From: Pseudomonas sp. RGM2987
Lineage (GTDB): Bacteria; Pseudomonadota; Gammaproteobacteria; Pseudomonadales; Pseudomonadaceae
Assembly: GCF_022952855.1 (NCBI RefSeq)
Contig: NZ_JALJDX010000191.1
Coordinates: forward strand, 1-53,304
Length of the DNA stretch: 53,304 nucleotides
Direction: 5' to 3'
Positions 19,330 to 28,600 of this stretch are shown here, piece after piece. The notes beneath the pieces are model-generated. The model saw nothing but the letters and a program-made list of their open reading frames with translations. It had not been told where the DNA came from and searched no databases. How positions within the stretch are numbered: position 1 is the first letter of the stretch; the number at the start of each line of letters is the position of its first letter. The translations under genes were made by a program, and so were the position numbers.

Positions 19330-21366
19330 ATGGCAAACGAGGACATCAGACTGAAGCGGCGCGAGGCGAACAGTGCTTATCTCAGGATGCGTACCGAGCA
19401 TCAGTCGAAATTGGCTCCTGTCTATATAGAAATTGATCCGGATGACTTTGCCGATCCTGTCCTCCGGCTTCTCAAAGGGCCCAATTTAAAGAATGGGCTC
19501 AGGGTTTTTATTCCCAAGTGGATCCTGCCCCCTCCCGAAGCACCGGAAAAAGTCGAAGTTGTGTTTAACAATGGCGAGGGGCGTTTTGATGTCGTTGCAG
19601 ATCATGTCTTTGAAATACCGGCCGGGGGTACTGATTTTCCGGAAACCTTCCCCTACGAAATGCGTATCGAGGCCAATTACCTTCCGCAGAATGCTCAGTG
19701 TCAGGTGGGATTTATCCAATATCCCTATAACGATAGCCCACCAAATGAATCTCAGATAACCCCGATTTATTGTGACCAGGAGCCACCTTATAAACATGCC
19801 CCGCCGGCGGCGCTGACCTTTGACAGCCCCTACTTCGATGATGTCAACCTGCCCCCCAACAGCACATTGACGGCCACGATTCCTGCCTATGACGATTGGC
19901 AGGCGACGGATAAAATCGCTGTTTACCTGGTGGACGCCGCTCACATTCCTGATGACACGGCTGGACTTACCCCGATTTTTTACGGCGATGTCCCTCCCGT
20001 AACCCCTGGTAATACGGGCTCCGAGATAGAAATCGATGGCGATGAGGTTCGTAAGCTAGGCGATGCCGAATGCGTGTTCATCTACGTCCTGATAGACAAG
20101 GCGACCAATCCCAGCCACCTGTCGCTCTGGCAGAAAATCAGCCTCACCTTCGGGCCGCCGCCGAGCAATCTCAAGGATCCTGAAGTACCACAGGCAGATT
20201 CGGGGCCATTGGTGGTTGAACACGCCATGGCCGGGGTGAGCGTCTGGATTCCCCAGTATGACAACCACAAGAGCTACGACTTCATTCGAGTGAAGTGGGG
20301 GAACACGACGCTGGAGGATGTTCCTGTCGGGCCTAACCCGCTTCCCAAGATCCTGGTCCCGGTGGAACCGAAAAGCCTCATGCTCTTGGAGTACGGCGAA
20401 AACACCACCGGAGACAAGGAAACCAACATCAGCTATCACGTGGTTCGCAAAGGTCGGCTATTCGGACCTAAGGACATCGATATCGACGTCAACTTCGAAG
20501 TGCCGATCCCCTGGATTCCCTGGCCAGACCCCGGCTGGCCGGATACGGAGCATCCAGACTTGGAGGAGGGTGTGGTCACGAACTGGGATGACAGCCGGAC
20601 CAACGAGCTGACGCGGGCCGACAAGGATAAGGATGCGAATTTCACCTTCACTTGGTACGACCAGGCCGTCAACGGCCATATCATCGATTTTTTCTGGAAT
20701 GGTACTCGTGTCGTTGAGGCCCAGATCATCTTCGATGATTCAAATCCGGAACATGTACCGGGCCGGAGTCAAACCGTTGAAATCCCTTGGTCCTATATCA
20801 AGGGCGGCGGTAATGGCTCGGTAGTACCAGTGTATTATCGCCTGAGGGTGACAGGCCTTGAGAATGATCTGACGTCTACAAAAACCGAGGTGGATGTCAA
20901 TGCCATTGCGGTTGAGCTCCCGCCTGCGAGTTTCCCGACCATCGATCCGGTGACGAACCCATGGCCAGGCTGTAAGGCCCTTGAAGACGATGGTGCGCTC
21001 AGGGTCGACATTCCTGACCTCACCGGCGTGCTCAAGGATGGTGACGAAATCAATTTCGTCTTCACCCCCATGAGAGGATCGGATCTGAACGCCCCTGAAG
21101 ATCCGATCGACAATGCGGAATTCGAAAAAGATTATGTGCTGGGTGATGCCGGCACGCCGCTCACGGGCTTCACCATTCGAGTGGAACCTTATACAACCCA
21201 TATCCTGCCGCTTTTTAACGAAAATCCGAGCCGCAGGGGACGGGTGAAGGTCCAGTATTCCCACCATGACGGTTTGGAGTTGCTTGAATCGACGCCGTTG
21301 ACGGTTCGTACAGCATTCCACGGGTTGAACGAACCGTGCGAGATCCCGAGGGTCCCCGGGCCTTGA
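19330..21366 (+). CDS. Large Ig-like-module protein, no signal peptide (family A)
   Basis: A 678-residue protein; start MANEDIRLKRREAN follows GGGAGAGCG. No Sec signal and no membrane segment. After ~100 residues it consists of roughly 100-130-residue beta-rich modules, each with a hydrophobic-Trp strand: DKIAVYLVD, YDFIRVKWGNTT, IIDFFWNGTR, GDEINFVFTP, followed by an I-P segment and a Y-x-V strand (ISYHVVRKG, VYYRLRVTG). The same module is seen in the proteins at 23950 and 32036. A WIPWPDPGWPD linker is unusual. I do not recognise a named family; Ig/FN3-like folding is inferred. It has a lux-box-like site upstream and a strong terminator after. Confidence 0.8.
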   Translation: MANEDIRLKRREANSAYLRMRTEHQSKLAPVYIEIDPDDFADPVLRLLKGPNLKNGLRVFIPKWILPPPEAPEKVEVVFNNGEGRFDVVADHVFEIPAGGTDFPETFPYEMRIEANYLPQNAQCQVGFIQYPYNDSPPNESQITPIYCDQEPPYKHAPPAALTFDSPYFDDVNLPPNSTLTATIPAYDDWQATDKIAVYLVDAAHIPDDTAGLTPIFYGDVPPVTPGNTGSEIEIDGDEVRKLGDAECVFIYVLIDKATNPSHLSLWQKISLTFGPPPSNLKDPEVPQADSGPLVVEHAMAGVSVWIPQYDNHKSYDFIRVKWGNTTLEDVPVGPNPLPKILVPVEPKSLMLLEYGENTTGDKETNISYHVVRKGRLFGPKDIDIDVNFEVPIPWIPWPDPGWPDTEHPDLEEGVVTNWDDSRTNELTRADKDKDANFTFTWYDQAVNGHIIDFFWNGTRVVEAQIIFDDSNPEHVPGRSQTVEIPWSYIKGGGNGSVVPVYYRLRVTGLENDLTSTKTEVDVNAIAVELPPASFPTIDPVTNPWPGCKALEDDGALRVDIPDLTGVLKDGDEINFVFTPMRGSDLNAPEDPIDNAEFEKDYVLGDAGTPLTGFTIRVEPYTTHILPLFNENPSRRGRVKVQYSHHDGLELLESTPLTVRTAFHGLNEPCEIPRVPGP

Positions 21367-21377
21367 CCTCGTCACTG

Positions 21378-21404
21378 GCACCCGGGCGTTTGTCGCCCGG
21401 GTGC
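21378..21404 (+). terminator. Intrinsic terminator after the 19330 gene
   Basis: A perfect 11-bp GC-rich stem (GCACCCGGGCG at 21378-21388 with CGCCCGGGTGC at 21394-21404), a 5-nt loop, then GCTTGTTGATT. The T-run is weak but the stem is strong. Confidence 0.7.
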
Positions 21405-21609
21405 GCTTGTTGATTCAACGTCACACAGGAGGCGCCTACGTGATGTTTCGTACGGAAATGATGAGAAAAGTCTTACGAATGCAGAGATAAATCCTACATA
21501 TATCCAGGAAGCGAGTGCTTAGGATTGCCGCCTTTGATCGTTCGGACCCAGGCAATGAAGCGCCAGGCTCGACGGTTGCCAGACAGCCTTGTTCATCCAG
21601 GAGTTATCC

Positions 21610-23820
21610 ATGCCCGTCAGCCACTCATTCTCCATCACCCCCCTCGCGCGTGTCCTCAAGCTTGTGACCCTCGCGCCTTTGCTGCTGCTCAGCCCGACCG
21701 GTCTGGCCCAGACACTTATTGAAAATGGTACGTCCAAGACTATTGATGCCTCCACCAAGATCGACGATTACCTGGTGGAGACTGAAAGCAAGCTGACGGC
21801 CAACGGTGCCACTACTCATCATATCCGCGCGTCTGGAGCATCGACGATCGACCTGAGCAACACTCAGGTCACTGCCCAAGGCAATGCCAACGGGCTCGAT
21901 CTAACCGGCAGCACCGCGACCATCGCCAATGGCAGCAAAATCGTCAGCAGCAACGTTGGGCTGCGTCTGGCCCGCTCAGCCGACAGGGCATCCAGTGCAG
22001 TGGTCAGCGACAGCGAAATCATCGGCGGGCGAGTAGGGGCAAGCCTCAGCGCCCTGAGCCAATTGACCCTCCAGGGTTCCACGGTCACTGGCAGCAACGC
22101 CAATGGCGTCGGTGTACAAAGTTTCGGCGGTCAGATAGCCGCCACTGACAGCAGCATCGTCGGAGGGCGCAACGGGGTGTACCTGTTCGCCGACCTGAAC
22201 CTGTCCGCCGACAACGCTTTGATCTTGAACAATTCCCACGTCGAAGGCCTGGCCGGCTCGGCGATCTTCATTGATGGTCAGACCCAGACCAACGACGAAC
22301 GGGTGAATGTCGAAGTCAACAACGGTTCGACCCTGGTGGGCGGCAACGGCACGCTGGTGGAAGTGGTCAATAGCTCTTCGGCGAACTTCAAGGCCGATAA
22401 CAGTCAGTTGATCGGTGACATCATCGTGGAGCAAGGCAGCAGCGCTGACGTGGTTTTCGACAACTTTGCGACGCTCACCGGTCGCCTGGAAAACGTCCAG
22501 AGCCTGGCGGTCAACAACGACGCCCGCTGGATCATGGTTGGCGATGGCGAGGTGGAAAAGCTCTCCATGAACGGCGGCGGCATCCAGTTCGGCAACCCTG
22601 GGGAGTTCTTCAAATTGACGGTGGGTGAGCTGTCGGGCAACGGCACGTTTTTCATGCACACCAACTTCGCCACGGGCCAGGTCGATACATTGACCGTGAC
22701 CGGGACAGCCACCGGTAGCCATCAGGTGGCATTGGACAGCAGCGGCTCCGAGCCGGGTGCGGCCGCTTCCATTCCGGTGGTTCACATCGGCGGTGGCGAT
22801 GCCCAGTTTTCCTTGTACGGCGGTGAGGTAGACCTGGGTGCCTACTCCTACAACCTGATCAAGCAAGGCGACAACGACTGGTACCTGAACACCGCTTCGA
22901 AAATCATCAGCCCCGGCACCCAATCGGTGATCGCGCTGTTCAATGCCGCACCCACCGTCTGGTACGGCGAGCTCTCCACCTTGCGCAGCCGCATGGGCGA
23001 AGTGCGCAGGGATCAGGGCAAGGCCGGTGGCTGGATTCGTACCTACGGCAACAAGTTCGATGTCAACGCCAGCTCCGGGGTGGCTTACAAACAAACCCAA
23101 CAGGGCCTGTCGTTCGGTGCCGACGCACCGTTACCGATGGGTGATGGCCAGTGGTTGGTGGGGATGTTGGGCGGCTATAGCAAGTCTGACCTGGACTTGA
23201 GTCGGGGGACGACAGGCGAAGTCGACAGTTACTACCTCGGCGCCTACACCACGTGGCTGGATGAAGACAGCGGCTACTACTTTGACGGCGTGCTCAAGTT
23301 CAACCGGTTCCAGAACGAGTCCAAGGTACAACTCAGCGACGGCAAGAAGACCAAGGGCAACTATGACAGCCATGGTGTCGGCGCATCCCTGGAGTTTGGC
23401 CGTCACATCAAGTTGGCCGACGACTATTTTGTCGAACCCTATACGCAATTGTCGGGGGTGATTATCCAGGGCAAGGACTACGACCTGGACAACGGTTTGT
23501 CCGCCGAAGGCGACCGCACGCATTCGCTGTTGGGCAAAGTCGGTGCGACGGTCGGGCGTAACTTCAACCTGGGCGAGGGCAAAGTGGTGCAGCCTTATCT
23601 TCGTGCCGCCTACGCACATGAATTCGCCAAGAACAACGAAGTGAAGGTCAACGATAACGCGTTCAACAACGACCTCTCCGGTTCCCGTGGCGAGCTGGGT
23701 GCGGGGGTGGCCATGACGGTGACCGACAAGGTGTCGGTGCATGCCGATTTCGATTACAGCAACGGCAATAAGATCGACCAACCCTGGGGAGCCAACGTGG
23801 GCGTGCGTTATAGCTGGTAA
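21610..23820 (+). CDS. Autotransporter outer-membrane beta-barrel protein (pertactin-like)
   Basis: A 736-residue type Va autotransporter. The ATG at 21610 follows CAGGAG with ideal spacing; a longer frame from 21589 is not needed. Signal peptide to about residue 34 (LLLLSPTGLAQ). The passenger (to about residue 455) is a right-handed beta-helix: repeating strands such as SASTIDLSNTQVTAQGNANG, TATIANGSKIVSS and LTLQGSTVTGSNANGVGV. It ends in the pertactin-type junction, then the translocator barrel begins near WIRTYGNKFDVNASSGVAYK and finishes with VGVRYSW, the aromatic C-terminus needed for outer-membrane insertion. It is probably an adhesin or surface protein. No protease or lipase motif seen. 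Embedded in the RHS island. Confidence 0.93.
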   Translation: MPVSHSFSITPLARVLKLVTLAPLLLLSPTGLAQTLIENGTSKTIDASTKIDDYLVETESKLTANGATTHHIRASGASTIDLSNTQVTAQGNANGLDLTGSTATIANGSKIVSSNVGLRLARSADRASSAVVSDSEIIGGRVGASLSALSQLTLQGSTVTGSNANGVGVQSFGGQIAATDSSIVGGRNGVYLFADLNLSADNALILNNSHVEGLAGSAIFIDGQTQTNDERVNVEVNNGSTLVGGNGTLVEVVNSSSANFKADNSQLIGDIIVEQGSSADVVFDNFATLTGRLENVQSLAVNNDARWIMVGDGEVEKLSMNGGGIQFGNPGEFFKLTVGELSGNGTFFMHTNFATGQVDTLTVTGTATGSHQVALDSSGSEPGAAASIPVVHIGGGDAQFSLYGGEVDLGAYSYNLIKQGDNDWYLNTASKIISPGTQSVIALFNAAPTVWYGELSTLRSRMGEVRRDQGKAGGWIRTYGNKFDVNASSGVAYKQTQQGLSFGADAPLPMGDGQWLVGMLGGYSKSDLDLSRGTTGEVDSYYLGAYTTWLDEDSGYYFDGVLKFNRFQNESKVQLSDGKKTKGNYDSHGVGASLEFGRHIKLADDYFVEPYTQLSGVIIQGKDYDLDNGLSAEGDRTHSLLGKVGATVGRNFNLGEGKVVQPYLRAAYAHEFAKNNEVKVNDNAFNNDLSGSRGELGAGVAMTVTDKVSVHADFDYSNGNKIDQPWGANVGVRYSW

Positions 23821-23949
23821 TCCAATGGCTGAGGGCGACCGGCGGCGGAGAAGGCTGCAAAAAGTTTCGCGAGTTTGATGTTCTTTCATTTGACGCGGGG
23901 AGTCGGGCCACGAGCTCGTATTCCTCGCGCTTTTTAGGGAGTCATGTTC

Positions 23950-25446
23950 ATGAGCAAGCCCACGATCACCCCCTCTCCCAACCGCCAGTTGCTTGCGCCG
24001 CGCATCGACGAATTGTTGCCTGATGTCCCTGGCGGTGAAATCAATCTGCTCCCGGAAGCCTGCACACACGCCGACCTCAAGGTCTGGTTTGAGCTGTGGA
24101 ACTACTCCGATCCGACTGAGGGTGAAGAATCAGTCGAACTGTTCCTGGACGACGACGTCAATCCAGTGGATTCCCGAAGCTGGTATGGCGCACCTATCGA
24201 TGAGTCCGACCAATTTGTGACGTTGCCCCAGCGGCTGTTGCGCGGCAATGATGGGCAGCACCGGCTGCGCTACACAGCGAAGGCCTTTAACAACGAAATG
24301 GACGAATCTGCTGATTTGCCGTTTACCCTCGATACGACTCCTGCGGTGCTGGCGACGAGCAGCGAACTGGTTTTCCCCCCTGAAGTTCTGCCTCCCAACA
24401 AGCTCACGGCCCATTACCTCGAATTGAACAACGATGAGGTAAGGGCCAACCTGCCGCCCTATACGACCCCCCGACCCTGGGACCGAATCACCTGGTACTG
24501 GGGAGCCACGCCGGGTAATCAGGATCAGGGCGGGGTCATCGAACTCGATGACCAGAACTATGCCGATCCCGTGGAAGTCACGATCCCAGGTGATCTGATT
24601 CGGGACGGGGGCGATGGCTGGCGGTATGTGTGGTACGAGGTGCAGGACCGCGCGGGCAACCTGAGCCTGCGTTCCGAGCCGGTTGAGCTGGGGGTGGAGG
24701 CTACGCCGATACCGCGTGTGTTGCCGTGGCCCAGTGTCGAAGGTGCTGTTGGGGCCGGGCAGCAACAGACACTGGACCCATTGGTGCCGCTGAACGGCGT
24801 GGTTATTGTGCAAGTGCCGCCAGAGGCGGTGATCTACCCTGGTGAAAAGGTCTGGGTGCAGTGGGGGGAGCCGGGAACCCTGGGTGCGACCCGGGTGGAG
24901 CAACCTGTCAGTTCCGGCTCGCGTCGTTATCAGGTCGACATGCCGTACCTGGCCGCGCATATCGGCAGGGCGTTGCCGGTGTCCTATGGGGTGATTGACG
25001 CCAGGGAGCAGGAACACCTGTCCGCAACCCGTCAGTTGCAAGTGCAAACCCTTCCCAGCCAGCGACTCGAGGCCGTCCAGTGCGACGGCCTTTCCGGTGG
25101 CAACTTGAGCTACAACTCAGTGGCGCCCGAAGGCGCCCGGCTGACCCTGAAAAAATGGCCGCTCATCACCACGGACCATTGGGTCCTGATCACGATGACC
25201 GGCGTCAGCACGACAGGCCAGGATTCTTCGTTCGAAGCGGTGAGAAAGCGCCCGGTGACGGCGCAGGAGATGGTTGTCGGGATTGGGTTCAGCACGGACG
25301 TCAGGGTGTCCAAAATATTCTTGAACACTTTGCAGCGCAACAAGCCGTTGACCGGAAAGGTTTATGTGAGTTTCGATGGCGGGCAGACATGGCCGCCGTT
25401 GGCAGCGCCTAATTTCCCGTTGTTGCAATTGACGTTGGTGGGGTGA
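23950..25446 (+). CDS. Ig-like-module protein with shared C-terminal SFDGG domain (family A)
   Basis: A 498-residue protein without signal peptide. The start MSKPTITPSPNRQ is preferred over the ATG six bases earlier because AGGGAG then sits 8 nt upstream. Modules: LKVWFELWNYSDPTEG, WDRITWYWGATPGN with VTIPGDLIRDGGDG, and GEKVWVQWGEPGTLG with YQVDMPYLAAHIG. The last ~140 residues form a distinct domain with WVLITMTGVSTTGQ, the sequence KRPVTAQEM, FLNTLQRNKPL and YVSFDGGQTWPPL. The same domain ends the protein at 32036. No family name recognised. It converges with the first RHS gene across a hairpin. Confidence 0.8.
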   Translation: MSKPTITPSPNRQLLAPRIDELLPDVPGGEINLLPEACTHADLKVWFELWNYSDPTEGEESVELFLDDDVNPVDSRSWYGAPIDESDQFVTLPQRLLRGNDGQHRLRYTAKAFNNEMDESADLPFTLDTTPAVLATSSELVFPPEVLPPNKLTAHYLELNNDEVRANLPPYTTPRPWDRITWYWGATPGNQDQGGVIELDDQNYADPVEVTIPGDLIRDGGDGWRYVWYEVQDRAGNLSLRSEPVELGVEATPIPRVLPWPSVEGAVGAGQQQTLDPLVPLNGVVIVQVPPEAVIYPGEKVWVQWGEPGTLGATRVEQPVSSGSRRYQVDMPYLAAHIGRALPVSYGVIDAREQEHLSATRQLQVQTLPSQRLEAVQCDGLSGGNLSYNSVAPEGARLTLKKWPLITTDHWVLITMTGVSTTGQDSSFEAVRKRPVTAQEMVVGIGFSTDVRVSKIFLNTLQRNKPLTGKVYVSFDGGQTWPPLAAPNFPLLQLTLVG

Positions 25447-25539
25447 GAGTGCGCGATGAAGGCACTCTATCAGTATTTAAACAAATGGCCATGTTGAGGG
25501 GCGAGAGTGGATTTTGCTTTTCAAGGATATGAAAGACCG

Positions 25540-25577
25540 CCACCAGGTATAAACCTGTTAGGTTTTATACCTGGTGG
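25540..25577. terminator. Hairpin between convergent 23950 gene and RHS gene
   Basis: CCACCAGGTATAAACC (25540-25555) pairs with GGTTTTATACCTGGTGG (25561-25577), a 16-bp stem with one bulge and a 5-nt loop. It lies just after the stops of two converging genes. AT pairs in the stem and no long T-run; it probably ends both transcripts. Confidence 0.6.
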
Positions 25578-25607
25578 TGTTAGGTGTTGACACTTTAGAA
25601 AAGTCCC

Positions 25608-28600
25608 TCAGCTCCAAACTCCGTTGGTTAAAATCGTATTCCGTTCTTTCTGTTTCCTCTGCAGTGTGTTCAAGGTTCCTGCTATCGCATTGGATATTTC
25701 TCGCGCTGGTGGGCCTGGGACATGGCTAGAGGTGTTTGAATCTTTACCGCCAACGCCCTCGTTACCCGTGATACTGTTGCGGCGGCTAATATCAGTATCG
25801 CTATAGTCGATCGTTGGATCATCGCCTGGATAGGCTTGGGCACTGCCTAACCCAAACTTACTCGTCTGGTTGGAGTTTTGAGCGACGGGCTCGATATTAC
25901 GAATGGCATGATTTGGCTGAGCCTTGGCGTTGTTCATAGGCGTATTGACACGAGGGAGTTTCACCTGACTCGCATAACCCATACTTCCTTTACTTACAGA
26001 TGCAACTGTAGTCCCAACCCCAGCCGTAGCCCCGACACCAGCCCCCGCCCCTGCTCCAGCACCAGCCCCGGGGAATTTGAATTTTATATAAGAAGCACCA
26101 CTTATGAGCCCGCCTATCGCAAGCAGAATGCCGCCAATCGATACCATGTTCATGTTATTTGTTGCCGCTCCAACTGACATGACTACCGCTCCGATGCCCA
26201 CTATCACTAAACCGACAACCGCTGCGGCCCCACCCCCGGTTGCCACGACGGCAGCGGCCGCCAAAACCAGCGTCACAGCGGCAGCGACCCAAAAGCCCAT
26301 CTTCTCCCAGAAGGAAAATTTCTGCTTCGGCTGCTCGATAGGGTCGATATAGTCCGGGTTATCCGGACGACTACCCCTGACCCGATGCCCGGTCGGATCG
26401 CGAAGCGCTACCGGGTTGCCCAGGCAATAGGCATAGGGGTTGGTTCCGCCCTCGCCGAACGGGCTGTAGGAATCCGGGCTGTGGAAGCGCATCAGGTTGG
26501 GGTTGTATACACGATAGCCGCGCCCCAGCAGGTACCAGTTGTTCTCGTCTTCACACACCTCGCCGTTGAAGGCCAGCAGGCTTTGCAATTCGTCATCGCT
26601 GCTGCGCACGCCGTAGGCGCTGTAGACGGCCGTGCGCACCTGCGACTGCGAGCATTCTCCGATGACGTTAGGGCTGGCGTCGGTCATCAGCAAGACGGCC
26701 TGGTCATGATCACTGATGGACTGCTGACCCAGAGGGCGCTCATCGTGGAACAGGTACTGGGTGCCGGTGCCGTTTTGCAGGGTGTGGCTCAGGGTATAAC
26801 CCTGGTAGAACCGCAGGGTTTCCTGTTCGTTACCCCGGCGAACGCCCACCAGATGGTTATGCCCGTCATAGCGATAGCTCAGCAGGGTCTGCCCTTGGGC
26901 ATCCTTGACCGCCACCAGGCGTCCATGGTTGTCGTAGACCAGTTGCCGGTTCTGGTCATCATTGAGCATATGGCCATTGGCGTCGTAGCTGAATTCCAGG
27001 AGGGCAGGGTAGCCGCCGCTGGTGTAGGTGTGGGTGATGCGCTCCAACCGGCAAGGATCGTCGGCGTCATAGGTGAACGCCGCAACGTCGGTGAGGTTGT
27101 CAGCGAATTGGGTGGTCACTCGTAGCAGGTTATCCAGCTCATCGAACCGGAACACCTGGCTGGCGATGGCATTGCCATAGGCGTCCTTGGGCAGGGTGCT
27201 GCCCGTGCATTTATGCTGGATAAGCCGGCTGCGCGCGTCATAGGCAAACTCCTCGTGGAGCAGGTTCTGGCCGTCCAGGAAGACGTGCCGCTCCTTGAGG
27301 TGATTGTCGTCCTGCCAGGCCTGGGTAATGACCCGTGGCGGCTGATCGTTGAATGCCAACGTCCGTTCAATTTCGCGACCCAGGGTGTCGTACTTGACGT
27401 CGGCGGTCAGGGTCGATTGTGGACTGCGGGTCGTGGTGCGGTGTAGGCGGCCGAGTGTGTCGTAGGCGAACTCGGCCTGCAGCGCACCTTGGCTGACTGT
27501 TTCGGCGCGTCCGGCATCGTCGTAGGTGTAGCGGGTGTCCAGGCCGTCCGTATGACTGCGCAGCATCTGCCGCCCATGCAGGGAGGTCCGGTAAGTGGTT
27601 TCCATCCGTGTGCCGTCGGTGTCGGTCCAGCTTTCGTATTCCAGCTCACCGGTATCGGCGTAGCGATATTCGCGCTGACCATGAGTGTTTTGCGCACGGG
27701 TGATTGCGCCAGTCTTGAGGTCATAGACATACGTCGCCGATTCATCCTTGGAAGTGATGATCGCCAACGGTTGTTGGGTCAGTTCGGGCTTGTATTCGTA
27801 ATCGAAGATATCGTTCGCCGGTGTGATCCGCTGGTTGGGCTGCATCTGACCGCCGGTGTAGCGAAACGCCTCGATGCGTGGGTTGGCCATCGGGCCGACG
27901 CGGCGCTCCGTCAGGCGCTGGAGGCTGTCAAACGACTGGGTGCCCAGTTCCACTTCCGGCTTGGCGTTGGCCTTCACGGCGAGGCGGGTGATCTGCTCGT
28001 CAATGCAATGCGCGGCAAACGTCCGGTTGATGAGCGTGTTGTCAGGCAGCGTCGTGGTTTTCATGCGGTCATGGGCGTCGTAGGCAAAGTGCGTCGTGCG
28101 CTCCTGGCCGTCGGTCAGCTCTTTTTGCCGGACGCAGTTGCTCTTGCCGTCATAGGTGTACTCGACCGCGCCCACGACGGGCAGCCCGCTCGTTTCAAGC
28201 AACTGGCGCAAATGTTCCGCGACCGGACGTTCTGGCTGTTCGTGGCACCGCTCGATCAGCGGCTGCGCGTCGAAGCGCTGGCTACGGTCGAGCTTGCCGA
28301 ATTCGTTGTACTCGCCTGCGGTCAGGTTGCTGATGAGCATCGCCGTTTCTGTGTCCGGCGTTTCCAGCCAGCGGTGTTCGGTCGGCCCTTTGCGGCCAAA
28401 CGGCGACCACAGGTAGCGGCTCACGACGCCATCGGCCTGGGTCACACGGTGGGCAAACCCCCAGGCATCGTACTCAAAGCCCTGGCGTAGGGGCATGGGA
28501 TTGTCGTCCAGCCAGTCGTAGTGGACTTCTTCAATCAGGTTGTCCAGCTTGTCGTACGCGGCGGTCAGAACCTGGCGGGGCGCTTTGGCCTTCTCGGCCC

